A model generated the notes under the pieces. That model was not told the origin of the DNA, did not search any database, and saw nothing but the letters and a program-made list of their open reading frames with translations. Of a stretch of 64,000 bases of DNA, positions 34,215 to 43,121 are shown one piece after another. Origin of the DNA: a virus; IMG/VR virus record IMGVR_UViG_3300005466_000024, positions 62,001 through 126,000 of that record. One strand, 5' to 3'. The number at the start of each line of letters is the position of its first letter. Within the stretch, counting starts at the first letter, position 1. A program made the translations under genes and the position numbers.

Positions 34215-34552
34215 GCGAACACACCTCCCCCCTCGTTCGGGATCTTGGCGATGGTGTCGGCGGCTGCCGCCGCCGCGTAGCCCTGCTGGGCGTAGCGGGC
34301 GCGCGTGGTTCCCGCGTAACCCTTGAGGGTGGTTAGCTGCCCACCGTTCTTCGCCATCTGGTACAGCAGGACGTGTGTTCCGTAATGGCAGCTGTCGCAG
34401 CATTGGACGAGATTCTCGGGAACCGTTTTCCCCCCGCATTCCTGGGGGTAGATGTGGTGCCAGACGAATCGCAGGGGGCTCGGGGTGTGGCTTTTGGCGA
34501 GGTCGCAGCGTGTCGCCCTGCCGACGCCGGGGAGTTCGAGGACGAATCCCAT
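34211..34552 (-). CDS. HNH endonuclease
   Basis: A 113-aa protein with the HNH/beta-beta-alpha-metal motif: FVWHHIYPQECGGKT near residue 30, then ENLVQCCDSCHYGTH near residue 46, with two Cys pairs that bind zinc and His residues at the active site. HNH nucleases next to terminase genes help phage DNA packaging, for example in HK97-like phages. The C-terminal tail is Ala-rich. Confidence 0.85.
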   Translation of the reverse strand: MGFVLELPGVGRATRCDLAKSHTPSPLRFVWHHIYPQECGGKTVPENLVQCCDSCHYGTHVLLYQMAKNGGQLTTLKGYAGTTRARYAQQGYAAAAAADTIAKIPNEGGGVFA

Positions 34553-34554
34553 GG

Positions 34555-35295
34555 TTACACCGCCGCAGCACGTAGGACGGTGACATCCCCCTGGTTGGCC
34601 AGCAGCGTTCGCAGGTCGGCGTCGAGCAGCCAGAATTCGCCGGGCTGTTTGACGCCGATGGTGCGCGGGTTCCAGCTGTTCCCCCAGTGGTTGCGGCACA
34701 GGTTCATCCGATGGACGGCGTCACGGCCCCGGCACATGTACTCGTGCCCGCCGGCGATGGTGGAGTCGTTCAGTGGACCCACCCGCAGGATCCCGTTGTC
34801 GTCCGGGGTGAACATCGAGTTGGTCCACAGGGTGCCCAGGCACACCGGCTGGGTGGCGATGGCGGCCAGGTACTGGTCCCAGGTGAAGCAGTGGTCGTAG
34901 CGGCTGATCAGGCCGATCGACTTGAGTGCCTTGGCCAGGCCCAGACCGCTCGATCCGGTGTCATCGGGAGGGTAGGTGCCGTCGAACTCGTCCTTCTGGG
35001 TGGCCAGCCCGTAGAACCAGCGACCGCTGGCGTCGTCGTAGAAGCCGCCGCCGTGTTTGGCCTTGCGCAGCTGCGTGAAGGGTCCGGTGTTGAGCACGTC
35101 GGCACCGGTCCAGCCGACGCAGCCACCGAGGTTGCCCTGGTTGAGGATGGGGGCGGCGTCGGGCCAGATGACGGTGGTGGCGCGCCGTGGCGGTGGGGCG
35201 GTGAACGCGTACGCCCGCGACCGTGGGTCGTGCTCGACGTGCCGGCCCAGGGGGTAGGGGCCTGCAGGCATCGGCAGCTTTTCTACTGTGGTCAC
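34555..35295 (-). CDS. papain-like (C1A-type) cysteine protease
   Basis: A 246-aa protein with the papain triad in order: NQGNLGGCVG (Cys near residue 59), GGHEYMC (His near residue 183) and NHWGNSW (Asn near residue 204). The first 25 residues are disordered; no signal peptide is seen. Papain-like proteases are scarce in phages. Its job could be cutting host or virion proteins, or breaking envelope cross-links at infection. Confidence 0.85.
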   Translation of the reverse strand: MTTVEKLPMPAGPYPLGRHVEHDPRSRAYAFTAPPPRRATTVIWPDAAPILNQGNLGGCVGWTGADVLNTGPFTQLRKAKHGGGFYDDASGRWFYGLATQKDEFDGTYPPDDTGSSGLGLAKALKSIGLISRYDHCFTWDQYLAAIATQPVCLGTLWTNSMFTPDDNGILRVGPLNDSTIAGGHEYMCRGRDAVHRMNLCRNHWGNSWNPRTIGVKQPGEFWLLDADLRTLLANQGDVTVLRAAAV

Positions 35296-35329
35296 ACTGG
35301 CTCCTGCCGCGAGGGGTTTCTACTCCTTT

Positions 35330-36073
35330 TCACTGGGCGACACGAAGGAGGTACACGCCTGCGGAGGGGATGCCGGTGGAGGCCACGGTGCTGGTCTGGC
35401 CGTTGAGGTCGCGCAACCACAGCGAAATGACGATGTTGGTGGTGGACGCATAGGGGGTTGGGGACATGCCGGGGCCGGCGGGGCACGGACTCACCGCGAC
35501 CGCCTGCAGGTCGTTGAAGTTGGACCGGCCCACCCCACGGGCCACGATGGTCTGCCCGGCATAGGACGCGGAGCCGTCGGAGATGGCGGCCTCGATGACC
35601 GGGCGCCCGTAGCTGGCGGGGGTGGCCAGCACGGTGGCGAACACCCACGGCTGGAACGCGATGTTCTGCACGCCGATGGCGAAGTTGGCGATCAGCACCG
35701 GGGTGGTGCCCGTACTGCCACCGGTCACCGAAGTCGGCCCGAATGGACCCAGGAGGTACCCGGCGCCCAGGGGCGGGAACTGGGCCAGCGGCACCTTGCC
35801 GCTGGCGTTCAGTGAGGCGACCCCGTTGGGTTGGCCCACCGTGGACAGCGGGATGTTCAGTGCATCCTGGCTTTGGTAGTAGGCGGGCAGCTCGAAGGTC
35901 TGATCCTGGGTGTCGATGTAGGTTTTCGAGGCCTTGGTGGCGGCGGCATCATCGACGTCGCTGGCGGCGCTGATCTGGCTGACCGGCCCGGAGGTCAGCA
36001 CGGTTTCGGCCTGCAGCCTGTTGGCGAGGTCGGTGCCGTTCTGCGGCGACGGGCCGACGTAATTCAGCGGCAT
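35330..36073 (-). CDS. minor tail / fibre-like protein, paralogue 1
   Basis: A 247-aa protein with an N-terminal helix, then the shared motif YIDTQDQ ... NGVASLNASGKVPLAQFP, then a beta-rich C-terminal domain. The same layout is seen in the two genes upstream (36189-36986 and 36991-38229), so this is a small family. Such repeats of a tail-fibre tip with different C-terminal heads fit host-range variation. Confidence 0.65.
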   Translation of the reverse strand: MPLNYVGPSPQNGTDLANRLQAETVLTSGPVSQISAASDVDDAAATKASKTYIDTQDQTFELPAYYQSQDALNIPLSTVGQPNGVASLNASGKVPLAQFPPLGAGYLLGPFGPTSVTGGSTGTTPVLIANFAIGVQNIAFQPWVFATVLATPASYGRPVIEAAISDGSASYAGQTIVARGVGRSNFNDLQAVAVSPCPAGPGMSPTPYASTTNIVISLWLRDLNGQTSTVASTGIPSAGVYLLRVAQ

Positions 36074-36180
36074 GTCGCGGCTCTTTCCATGACGGCGTTA
36101 CAGGCGTTGATGGTCTGCATTGCGTAAATGAAGAGCTGGACAATCATTGCTCGTATTATCAAACTGGTTTCCGCACTCAT
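36064..36180 (-). CDS. 38-aa hydrophobic peptide
   Basis: ATG 36180 lies behind GAGGTGGG at good spacing, and the frame ends at TGA 36064, overlapping the next gene by 10 nt. The peptide has a hydrophobic stretch (SLIIRAMIVQLFIYAMQ) long enough for one membrane helix, then a Cys-containing tail. It sits between two tail-fibre-like genes. Role unknown. Confidence 0.5.
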   Translation of the reverse strand: MSAETSLIIRAMIVQLFIYAMQTINACNAVMERAATCR

Positions 36181-36188
36181 TTCCCACC

Positions 36189-36986
36189 TCATATTGCGGG
36201 CATGACGAGGACGCTGAACACCAGGCCGGTCCCGGAGAACACGTATCCACTGGTAGCGTAATTACATCCCCATAAATCCAGTTCCAGTGCTCCATTGATG
36301 GGCGGGACACTTGTCGGTGTGTTTCCCGATGCGCCGTACGGCAGCACGGGGTAGAACGCCAGTTTCTGGTAGGCCCCGGTGCACACTGCGGTGGCGTAGA
36401 CGGTATTGCCGACTCCCGAGGGCGGCATGACGGTCAGCAGGCCGAGGTTGCCGCTGCCCAGGGTGCGGTCGCCGGGCGGGGTGCCGCCATTGGAGTAGCC
36501 GCCGACGATCGCGAACGGGATGGCCCGCCACGGCCAGCCGGGGTCGGGGATGGGCAGCGACGCCAGCTGGTATTCGCGCAGGCTCTGGGTGGTCACCTGG
36601 TGGGTGTTGCCCGAGGTGAGGAACACGTTGCCGTTGGTGGCGGCGTCGTAGGCCTTGGTGACTCGGTCGGTGACCACACCGGTGGGCACCTGCCCGGTGG
36701 GCAGGTTGCCCGAGCTCAGGCTGGCGACCCCGTTGGCGGCGCCGAGCGCGCTGGTGGGCACGTACAACGCGTCTGCGGCGGTGACGTCGGTTTTGTGGGC
36801 GCGCAGCGCGTCCTGGCTGTTGACGTAGGTCTGCGTCTGCAGGGCGTTGGCGGTGATCGCGTCGGCGATCTGGGCGTTGACGTAGGCGGCGTCGACGAGC
36901 ACGGAATCGTTCTCGTCGTCTGCCCACGCCTTGGGCAGGATGCTGGCGTCGGAGTTCGGGTACTGCCCCTCGTACTGGAGACTCAT
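36189..36986 (-). CDS. minor tail / fibre-like protein, paralogue 2
   Basis: A 265-aa protein. The N-terminal 100 residues share the YVNSQDALRAHKTDV ... ANGVASLSSGNLP pattern with its two neighbours; the C-terminal part (about 150-265) is a beta-rich domain that could be the receptor-binding head. Near-overlap with the neighbour at 36991 (4 nt). Confidence 0.65.
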   Translation of the reverse strand: MSLQYEGQYPNSDASILPKAWADDENDSVLVDAAYVNAQIADAITANALQTQTYVNSQDALRAHKTDVTAADALYVPTSALGAANGVASLSSGNLPTGQVPTGVVTDRVTKAYDAATNGNVFLTSGNTHQVTTQSLREYQLASLPIPDPGWPWRAIPFAIVGGYSNGGTPPGDRTLGSGNLGLLTVMPPSGVGNTVYATAVCTGAYQKLAFYPVLPYGASGNTPTSVPPINGALELDLWGCNYATSGYVFSGTGLVFSVLVMPAI

Positions 36987-36990
36987 GCGC

Positions 36991-38229
36991 TCACGCCGGT
37001 ATCGGGACGATGTGCAGCGCCGGTTCCAGGGTGGAGGCCGCCGCCGTGGAGGTGGTGCCGCTGCGCACGAGTGTGACGACCAGGGTGGTGGCCCCGGTTA
37101 GGACGGATTGTGCCGCGTAGGCGACCGGCAGGATGGTGGCGGTGGAGTGGTTGTTGGGGTCGCCGGTCGGCACGGTGTTGGAGAACCAGGCGCCACCGGG
37201 CTGGCCGGGCCCACCGCGACCCCAGAACAGGCCGAACAGTCCCCACCCGCCGCCGCCGCCGCCCTGCCCCGCCGTGCCGGGGTTGTAGGTCTTCGAGTTG
37301 AAGGTGAAGTTGCCCGGGGCTTGGGCGCCGCCGTGGCCGGAGCCGCCGGTGGCGGTCAGCCCGGCCCACACGTCGGGGGTCAGGGTGGTGTTGCCGCCAG
37401 CGGCGCCGGCCGCGCCCTCCGTTGATCCGCCGGCGCCGGCCGTCCCGACGGTCCCGTTGATCGTGGTGGTGCCTGCGGGTAGGTTGCCGCCCACTGTCAG
37501 GGTGATCCCGGCCCAGTGCCCGGCGTTGCCGGATTCCCCGTTGGTCAGTTCACCGCCCGCCTGTCCGCCGGCTCCGGCACCGAGGATCACCACGTCGAAC
37601 GGAGAGGTGGTGATGGAGTAGCTGAACGCTCCGGGCGTGAGGTAGACGCCGCTGGAGCTGAAGACGTAGTGCTCGGAGCTGCCGTAGCCGTTCGCGACGA
37701 TGGCTCCGGTGGTCGAGCCGATCCGCACCCGCACGACCGGGTACTCGCCGTCGATGGTGGTGGTCACATCGACGGTGCCGATCACCGCCAACTTGTAGGC
37801 GAAGCCGGGGTCGGCGACGGTGGCGGAGTAGATGGTGGTTTCGGTGCTGGTGGCGTTGCTGACGGTGGCCTGGTTGTAGCTGACCGGGGAGAAGAACGGG
37901 GCGGGCCAGCGCTGGGTGGAGGCGATGTTGGCGAGGTTGGCGACCCCGATCTTGCCACTGGCGTTCAGCGCGACCGGGCCGCTGGCGGTACCGACCTGTG
38001 ACAGGTGCAGCCGTGTGGAGTCGCCGGCATCGATGAACCCGCGGGTGGCGTTGAGTGCGTCCTGGGTGTCCACGTAGGACCGTGTCACATAGGCGGCAAA
38101 CCCAGCAGTGATGAGCGTATCGACCTGGTCCTGGGGCAGGTTCTCGGCGAGCAGCGACTGTAGGTAGGCGTTGTTGACCAGATCCTGGGACTGGGTCGGA
38201 GTGGGACCGGCATAAGGGAGGCCTGCCAT
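36991..38229 (-). CDS. minor tail / fibre-like protein, paralogue 3
   Basis: A 412-aa protein with the family N-terminus (YVDTQDALNATRGFID ... GPVALNASGKIG), a beta-rich centre, and a Gly-rich tract with GAGAGGQAGG-like turns near residues 215-320 that resembles glycine-rich receptor-binding domains of tail fibres. It ends in an Ala/Thr-rich beta part. Likely virion tip protein. Confidence 0.7.
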   Translation of the reverse strand: MAGLPYAGPTPTQSQDLVNNAYLQSLLAENLPQDQVDTLITAGFAAYVTRSYVDTQDALNATRGFIDAGDSTRLHLSQVGTASGPVALNASGKIGVANLANIASTQRWPAPFFSPVSYNQATVSNATSTETTIYSATVADPGFAYKLAVIGTVDVTTTIDGEYPVVRVRIGSTTGAIVANGYGSSEHYVFSSSGVYLTPGAFSYSITTSPFDVVILGAGAGGQAGGELTNGESGNAGHWAGITLTVGGNLPAGTTTINGTVGTAGAGGSTEGAAGAAGGNTTLTPDVWAGLTATGGSGHGGAQAPGNFTFNSKTYNPGTAGQGGGGGGWGLFGLFWGRGGPGQPGGAWFSNTVPTGDPNNHSTATILPVAYAAQSVLTGATTLVVTLVRSGTTSTAAASTLEPALHIVPIPA

Positions 38230-38276
38230 TCGTCACCACCTTGCCCTATTATCCATCGGGGATATACGCCCTGCTA

Positions 38277-41200
38277 TCATCCGATTACCAGAGCATTCCA
38301 TTGCCCCGTAGTGGGTGTACTGTCGAATTGCAGTGACACGGTATTCGCGCTCGTAGCGGTCCATCCGATGAGCGCTCCCGTTCCTCCCGCAACCTGCGTC
38401 AGGGACACCCACAAGGTGGTGGTGTTGAGGTTGTGCGTCAGTGTCGCCGGGTTGGAGGGGGGTACCGGCAGCACCTTCTTGCGGGCGGCGACCGCCGGGT
38501 CCAGGGCGATGCCGCTGCTGGTGACCTGGCAGCCACCGCCTGTGGCGGCGACGGCGGTGAAGGTTTGTGCCGGGGCGGTCCCGGTGATGTTGATGCCGTT
38601 GCCCTGGGCGGGTGCGTACGGCGGGGCGACCGACCCGACCTGGGTCCAGTTGTTGGCGTTGGTGTCCACCACCCCGGAGGCCGAGCTGACCTGCCACAGC
38701 GTGTTGGCCCTGGTGTTGCCGGAGGCGACCACGACGAGGGTGCCGCGCACCAGGTAGGCGCCGGAGGCCATGTCGGTGGTACGCGTCCACGCCGAGCTGT
38801 TCACCGTCCAGGCACCGTTCTGGATGGAGGAGGACTGCGCGGTGAGCAGCACGGTGGAGCCGACCGCCATCAGTACCCCGTCGGCGCTCTGCTGCCCGGA
38901 CAGTGAGGCGATGTTGGCGGTGGCGACGTAGTTGACTCGCTGTTTGATCTCGGTGGAGGTGGCCAGGATCGTCTGCACGTCGGTGGGCGAGGTCTTGCCG
39001 GCCAGCCCGGTGGTCAGTGCGGTGGTGGTGGCCAGGCTGTTGATGGTGTTTTGCAGGTTGGTGATCTGGCTGATCGGAATGCTGGCGTTGGCGGCCAGTG
39101 CCCCCACGTCGGCGGCCTGCAGGAACACCGTGCCGGTTTGGCCGTTGACGGTGAGCACCGGTGCCAGCGGCACCGACAGCGGCATCCAGTTGGCTGCCTG
39201 CGACGGGTCGGTGCCCATCAGCATGTAGGTGCCCTGGTCGGCGGTGGCGGTGATGCTGGCCAGCCAGCCGGGACCGACCTGGGAGGTGGTCAGTGCGAGC
39301 ATCGCCGCCTTGTTGGCCACCTGCACCATCAGGGTGACCACGGTGGTGGGGATCTGGTTGGCCGGGACCACCCCGCCGACCAGGTCGGCCTTGGCCGCCA
39401 GTGTGGAGCCGAGTCCGCTCACCTGACTCTGTGGGATCGTCGGGATCTCGCCCAGGGGCACGGTGCCGGAGATGAGGTCGGCCTTGACCGCCAGGGTCGA
39501 GGTGAGTCCGGTGACCTGGGTTTGCGGGATGGACGGCAGTTCACCCAGGGGGATGACCCCGGAAACCAGGTCGGCCTTGGTTCCCAGCGCGGACGTCAAT
39601 CCACTGACCTGGGATTGTGGGATCGTCGGCAGCTGGGACAGCGGCACGGTGCCGCTGACCAGGTCGGCCTTGGTGGCGAACTGCGCCAGCGCCGTCGTCA
39701 GCCCCGTCACCTGGCTTTGTGGCAGCGCCGGGATCTCGGCGAGCGGTACGGTGCCGGAGACCAGATCTGCCTTCGTTGGCATTGCGTTTTGCAGTGTCGT
39801 CACGTCCGAGGCGAGCGCGTAGACCGCGTCGGCGGGTCCGGCCTCGTTCCAGCGACGCAGCTGCAGGTGTCCGTTGGGGGTGATGTAGGCGTAGCGCACG
39901 TCCTGGGCGCGGGCCCCGGCCGGGTTGTTGTAGGGGGTACCGGTGGTGCCGGTGACGGTGCCGTCGGAGTCGACGCCCCACGGCGAGTGCAGGGTGACGG
40001 TCGAGAAGTTGGTGGTCTGGCTGGCGGCCTGCCAGTATTCGGTCGCACCGGCGGGGGCACCGGCTCCGCCGGTGCCGCCCACTTGGCTTTGCAGCGCCGA
40101 AATGTCGTCGCGGATGGTGGTCAGGTCGGTGGGCAGGCTGGTGATCTGGCTTTGCGGGATCGCCGCACTGGCCGCCAGCGCCCCGACGTCGTCGGGTCCG
40201 AGGATGACGTTGCCGGTCATGGCGTTGACCGACAGCACGGCACCGCCAGCGGCCACCACGTCGCCGTCCTTGTCGGTCACCTGGTGCAGTTCGTTGACCA
40301 GTGCGATGTTGGCGGGCAGCACCGAGTCGTCGATGGTGCCGGTGGTGCCGCCGCTGGTGCGCACGATGGTGGTGTCGTTCTGGATGGCGGTGACGTCGTC
40401 GGCCACCGCGGCGACCGCTTCCGTGGTGGCCAGTCCGGACAGTGTGGTGGCCAGCCCGGTCACCTGGGCCATCGACACGTGACCGGTGGCGGCGTCGACC
40501 GCCCCGACGTCGGCGGCGGTGAGCACCACGTCGCCCTGTTTGCCGTTGACCGACACGACGCGTTGCAGGGCGATCCAGTTGTTCAGCTGCGACGGGTTGG
40601 GTCCGGCCAGCCCGTAGAGCAGGGGGCCGGTGCCGACCAGGGCGATGTCGCCGATCTGCACCTGGGAGGGGTATTGCAGGGCGAGCATGTCGGAAACGGT
40701 GGTCACCGGGATCCAGCTGGTGATCGCGGCCGGCGGGATCTCCGAGATGGGGACGTGGTTGGTGTCATCGAGGTCGGCCTTGTGCGGCAGGGTGGTCTGG
40801 ATGGTGCCGATCGCGATGGAGTTCGTGTTGACCGTGTTGCCCAGCGAGGTCTGCAGGGCGGCGATGTTCTGCTGGCTGGTGATGATGGCCTGGTTGAACT
40901 GCTCATCGATGAGCAAGGTCATGTCGGCGCGCACCCGGGTGTCGGCGGCACCGCGAGTGACCGTCTCGGCGGTCAGCGAGTTCTGCAGTGCCTCCACGTC
41001 GGCACTGGTGGCGACTGGGGTGCCGGCGGCGTCCACGACGTCACCGGCGTCGTTGAGGCGGGCCACGCGACCGGGCACCCCCAGGTCGGCCTGCTGCAGG
41101 TAGACCTCGGCATCAATGATGAGCCCCAGGTTGGGCAGCTCATCGAAGCTGATGTCGGCGTCGGGCATGGCGAAGTCCGACGTGAACAGCTCCCCGGTCA

Positions 41201-41483
41201 CCCCACCGGCCCGCCACGCCGCCCGGTAGGTCAGGGGTGTGCTCAGGTTCGGGTTGTTGCTCGGCACCAGCTGGAAGGTGACCGGGTTGTTGGGCTGCGC
41301 CAGCAGCACCTCCTGTACCCCGGCGGGGTCGACGAAGGTGGCGGATCCGTTGGTGACGGGCAGCGATGCGGTGGCCAGCGACTGCACGATGACCTGCATG
41401 GTTTGGGGGCGCTGGTCGGGGTAGGTGACGCTGCGCGCGAAATTGAACGTCAGCGCGCGGCGGATCACAGCTGGAGCCGTCAT
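38277..41483 (-). CDS. large minor tail protein with internal repeats
   Basis: A 1068-aa protein. Residues 1-150 look like an N-terminal tail-attachment domain (FNFARSVTYPDQRPQTM). The middle holds short coiled-coil and triple-helix-like parts, and residues about 560-710 hold at least five repeats of about 32 aa with the pattern TKADLVSGTVPL-x-IP-x-IPQSQVTGL, which should form a fibre shaft. The C-terminal 250 residues are beta-rich and may bind the receptor. It starts the tail-tip block in transcription order. Confidence 0.75.
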   Translation of the reverse strand: MTAPAVIRRALTFNFARSVTYPDQRPQTMQVIVQSLATASLPVTNGSATFVDPAGVQEVLLAQPNNPVTFQLVPSNNPNLSTPLTYRAAWRAGGVTGELFTSDFAMPDADISFDELPNLGLIIDAEVYLQQADLGVPGRVARLNDAGDVVDAAGTPVATSADVEALQNSLTAETVTRGAADTRVRADMTLLIDEQFNQAIITSQQNIAALQTSLGNTVNTNSIAIGTIQTTLPHKADLDDTNHVPISEIPPAAITSWIPVTTVSDMLALQYPSQVQIGDIALVGTGPLLYGLAGPNPSQLNNWIALQRVVSVNGKQGDVVLTAADVGAVDAATGHVSMAQVTGLATTLSGLATTEAVAAVADDVTAIQNDTTIVRTSGGTTGTIDDSVLPANIALVNELHQVTDKDGDVVAAGGAVLSVNAMTGNVILGPDDVGALAASAAIPQSQITSLPTDLTTIRDDISALQSQVGGTGGAGAPAGATEYWQAASQTTNFSTVTLHSPWGVDSDGTVTGTTGTPYNNPAGARAQDVRYAYITPNGHLQLRRWNEAGPADAVYALASDVTTLQNAMPTKADLVSGTVPLAEIPALPQSQVTGLTTALAQFATKADLVSGTVPLSQLPTIPQSQVSGLTSALGTKADLVSGVIPLGELPSIPQTQVTGLTSTLAVKADLISGTVPLGEIPTIPQSQVSGLGSTLAAKADLVGGVVPANQIPTTVVTLMVQVANKAAMLALTTSQVGPGWLASITATADQGTYMLMGTDPSQAANWMPLSVPLAPVLTVNGQTGTVFLQAADVGALAANASIPISQITNLQNTINSLATTTALTTGLAGKTSPTDVQTILATSTEIKQRVNYVATANIASLSGQQSADGVLMAVGSTVLLTAQSSSIQNGAWTVNSSAWTRTTDMASGAYLVRGTLVVVASGNTRANTLWQVSSASGVVDTNANNWTQVGSVAPPYAPAQGNGINITGTAPAQTFTAVAATGGGCQVTSSGIALDPAVAARKKVLPVPPSNPATLTHNLNTTTLWVSLTQVAGGTGALIGWTATSANTVSLQFDSTPTTGQWNALVIG
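39370..39790 (-). repeat. in-frame tandem repeats in the tail protein gene
   Basis: The GACCAGGTCGGCCTT word recurs about every 91-100 nt (near 39377, 39472, 39566, 39657 and 39758). Each unit codes for about 32 residues of TKADLVSGTVPLGEIP-type sequence. Units differ at third positions and in a few residues, so they diverged in place. Such repeats can expand or shrink and change fibre length. Confidence 0.7.
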
Positions 41484-41532
41484 GTCGGCACCCTCACGGC
41501 GAACCTCCCGACGGTCGGTTCTTTGTCACCCC

Positions 41533-42276
41533 TTAGCGCGTGAAGGGCCGCAGCTGCAGCCTGATCTGGTGGTCGGGGGCCACCGCCCCGTCGGGGGCGG
41601 TGCCCCGGTGGTAGTGCCTCTGCCAGCCCTCGCCCGACGCTGCGAACGCGGCGTGGAACGCGTCACGGCTCTTGCACCACGCCGCGTTGGCGCTGGCTAG
41701 TTCGGGGTCGTCGGTGATCGGCCGGATCCGTGGGGTGAATTCCTCGAGTTCGCCGCGACGCACCGGCATGATCATCGTGATCGGTTCGCCCTTGTAGAAG
41801 GTGACCCAGTGCCCGGGCCGGGTGATCTGCCAGTTCATCGTGAACGTCGCTGGTGTCCAGTCGGTCTCCACCAGACCCTCCAGCGCCGCGATGCCGTCCT
41901 TGGGCCTGTTGGCCGGGCCGCGCACCAGCAGGTTGTAACCGGGTGGGGTGCGAAACAGCCAGGGCAGTGTCCACGTCACAATGCCCTGACCGAAGTGTGA
42001 TGCCGGGTAGCAGTACTCCGGGTTGGCCACCGGGTTGTCGCGGTCCGTCTGCATGGCCTGCATCTCGATGTCGGTCCGCAGGGGGCTACCGTTCCAGCGC
42101 ATCCGTACGGTGGCCGGGCAGGAGATCAGCCAGCCGGCCTGGTTGGCCATCAGCATCGGCAGGCACCGGTAGGCGTGCCGGTCGTGGGTGGTGTCCATCC
42201 AGTCGCGCCGCGGCGGCGCCGGGGTCAACGCGAACCCTTCGGCGGGCACCGTTTCGTAGGCGATCAGCTCGCTCAT
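41533..42276 (-). CDS. DUF6065 family protein
   Basis: A 247-aa protein with the DUF6065 layout: CLPMLMANQAGWLISCP near residue 40, GQGIVTWTLPWLFRTPPGY near 98, RGPANRPKDGIAALEG near 120 and VETDWTPATFTMNWQITRPG near 137. The family is found in bacteria beside oxygenase- and peptide-modification genes; its role is unknown. ATG 42276 overlaps the stop of the GT25-like gene by 4 nt, so the two work as a pair. Confidence 0.8.
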   Translation of the reverse strand: MSELIAYETVPAEGFALTPAPPRRDWMDTTHDRHAYRCLPMLMANQAGWLISCPATVRMRWNGSPLRTDIEMQAMQTDRDNPVANPEYCYPASHFGQGIVTWTLPWLFRTPPGYNLLVRGPANRPKDGIAALEGLVETDWTPATFTMNWQITRPGHWVTFYKGEPITMIMPVRRGELEEFTPRIRPITDDPELASANAAWCKSRDAFHAAFAASGEGWQRHYHRGTAPDGAVAPDHQIRLQLRPFTR

Positions 42277-43007
42277 CCGGGGCTGCACAGCTCCTGGGGC
42301 AGCGGGATCTCTGCGACGGTCGATGACCACTGTTCGCGGGTGTCGACCAGCCAGGCGGTGCGCCGCTGGTCGCGCGGGTAGCCGTCGGCGCGCTCCTCGA
42401 TCAACGATGGGCCGTCGCTGTGGTCGAGCAGGGAGGGGCGGCTGTAGGCCACCCGGTGTCCGCACTCGAGTGTCCAGTCGCTGACTGCCTCGTCCAGTGG
42501 CCGCGTGCTGCTGCGCAGGTGGGCCACCAGGTCGGGGATCAGGGCGGTGCGCACGGCGTAGCCGACGCCGTGCAGCAGGTGCCCGCAGACCAGGAAATTG
42601 GGGTCCTCGGCACCGGGCAGCCCGTTGTTGGGCCAGATCACTCGCGCGATGGGGCGCTGCCAATGGGGAGGATTCCCGCGGCCCAGGTACAGGCTGACCA
42701 CGTCGGTGGGGGCGACACGTAGCACCTGGGTGAGCTGGTCGCCGAACCCGTCCACCGCGAGGGCGTCGTCCTCGAGCACCACGCCCCATTCCGTGGTGCT
42801 GTCGGCGAGCCATTCCCAGGCGTCGGTGTGGGTCGGTGTGCAGCCTTGATTCACGCTGTCCCAGATGATCGCCTCGGGTTCGACTTGTTCGGCGAGTGTG
42901 CGCACGAGGTCTTCTCGTAACGGGTGGGCGACGATCACCAGGGAGTACGGGGATTCGACCGGCACATCCTGGATGATCGCCTCGAATTCGGTCGTCAGTT
43001 CTGCCAT
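42273..43007 (-). CDS. GT25-like glycosyltransferase
   Basis: A 244-aa protein. EWGVVLEDDALAV near residue 72 is the metal-binding EDDA motif of family-25-type glycosyltransferases, in a Rossmann-like N-terminus (YSLVIVAHPLREDLVRTL). It would transfer a sugar from a nucleotide donor; acceptor unknown. The ATG sits directly against AAAGGGT with one base between, an odd short spacing also seen in three other genes. Confidence 0.7.
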   Translation of the reverse strand: MAELTTEFEAIIQDVPVESPYSLVIVAHPLREDLVRTLAEQVEPEAIIWDSVNQGCTPTHTDAWEWLADSTTEWGVVLEDDALAVDGFGDQLTQVLRVAPTDVVSLYLGRGNPPHWQRPIARVIWPNNGLPGAEDPNFLVCGHLLHGVGYAVRTALIPDLVAHLRSSTRPLDEAVSDWTLECGHRVAYSRPSLLDHSDGPSLIEERADGYPRDQRRTAWLVDTREQWSSTVAEIPLPQELCSPG

Positions 43008-43085
43008 ACCCTTTCCCGTTGGGCATTACCGGGTGGCGTAACGGGTGCTCCCCATTCGCGCGTGGGAAAGGGAGACCACCGGAGA

Positions 43086-43117
43086 TGCGGTCGGGGTGGT
43101 TGAGCACCCCGACCGCA
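43086..43117 (-). terminator. hairpin terminator after the Ro60 gene
   Basis: A perfect 13-bp repeat, TGCGGTCGGGGTG (43086-43098) and its complement (43105-43117), encloses a 6-nt loop. It lies 5 bases after the Ro60 stop on the minus strand and is followed by a pyrimidine-rich stretch, as expected for an intrinsic terminator. Confidence 0.65.
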
Positions 43118-43121
43118 CGCC

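Noticed and set aside
39370-39790. CRISPR-like repeats
   Set aside because: The repeats are in frame, diverged and code for a fibre shaft; there are no unique spacers of even length and no cas genes.
39051-41543. An 830-codon plus-strand open frame
   Set aside because: It is a Gly/Arg/Val/His-rich shadow of the tail protein gene with no ribosome site; the same holds for other long plus-strand frames such as 7869-10658 and 14185-16056.
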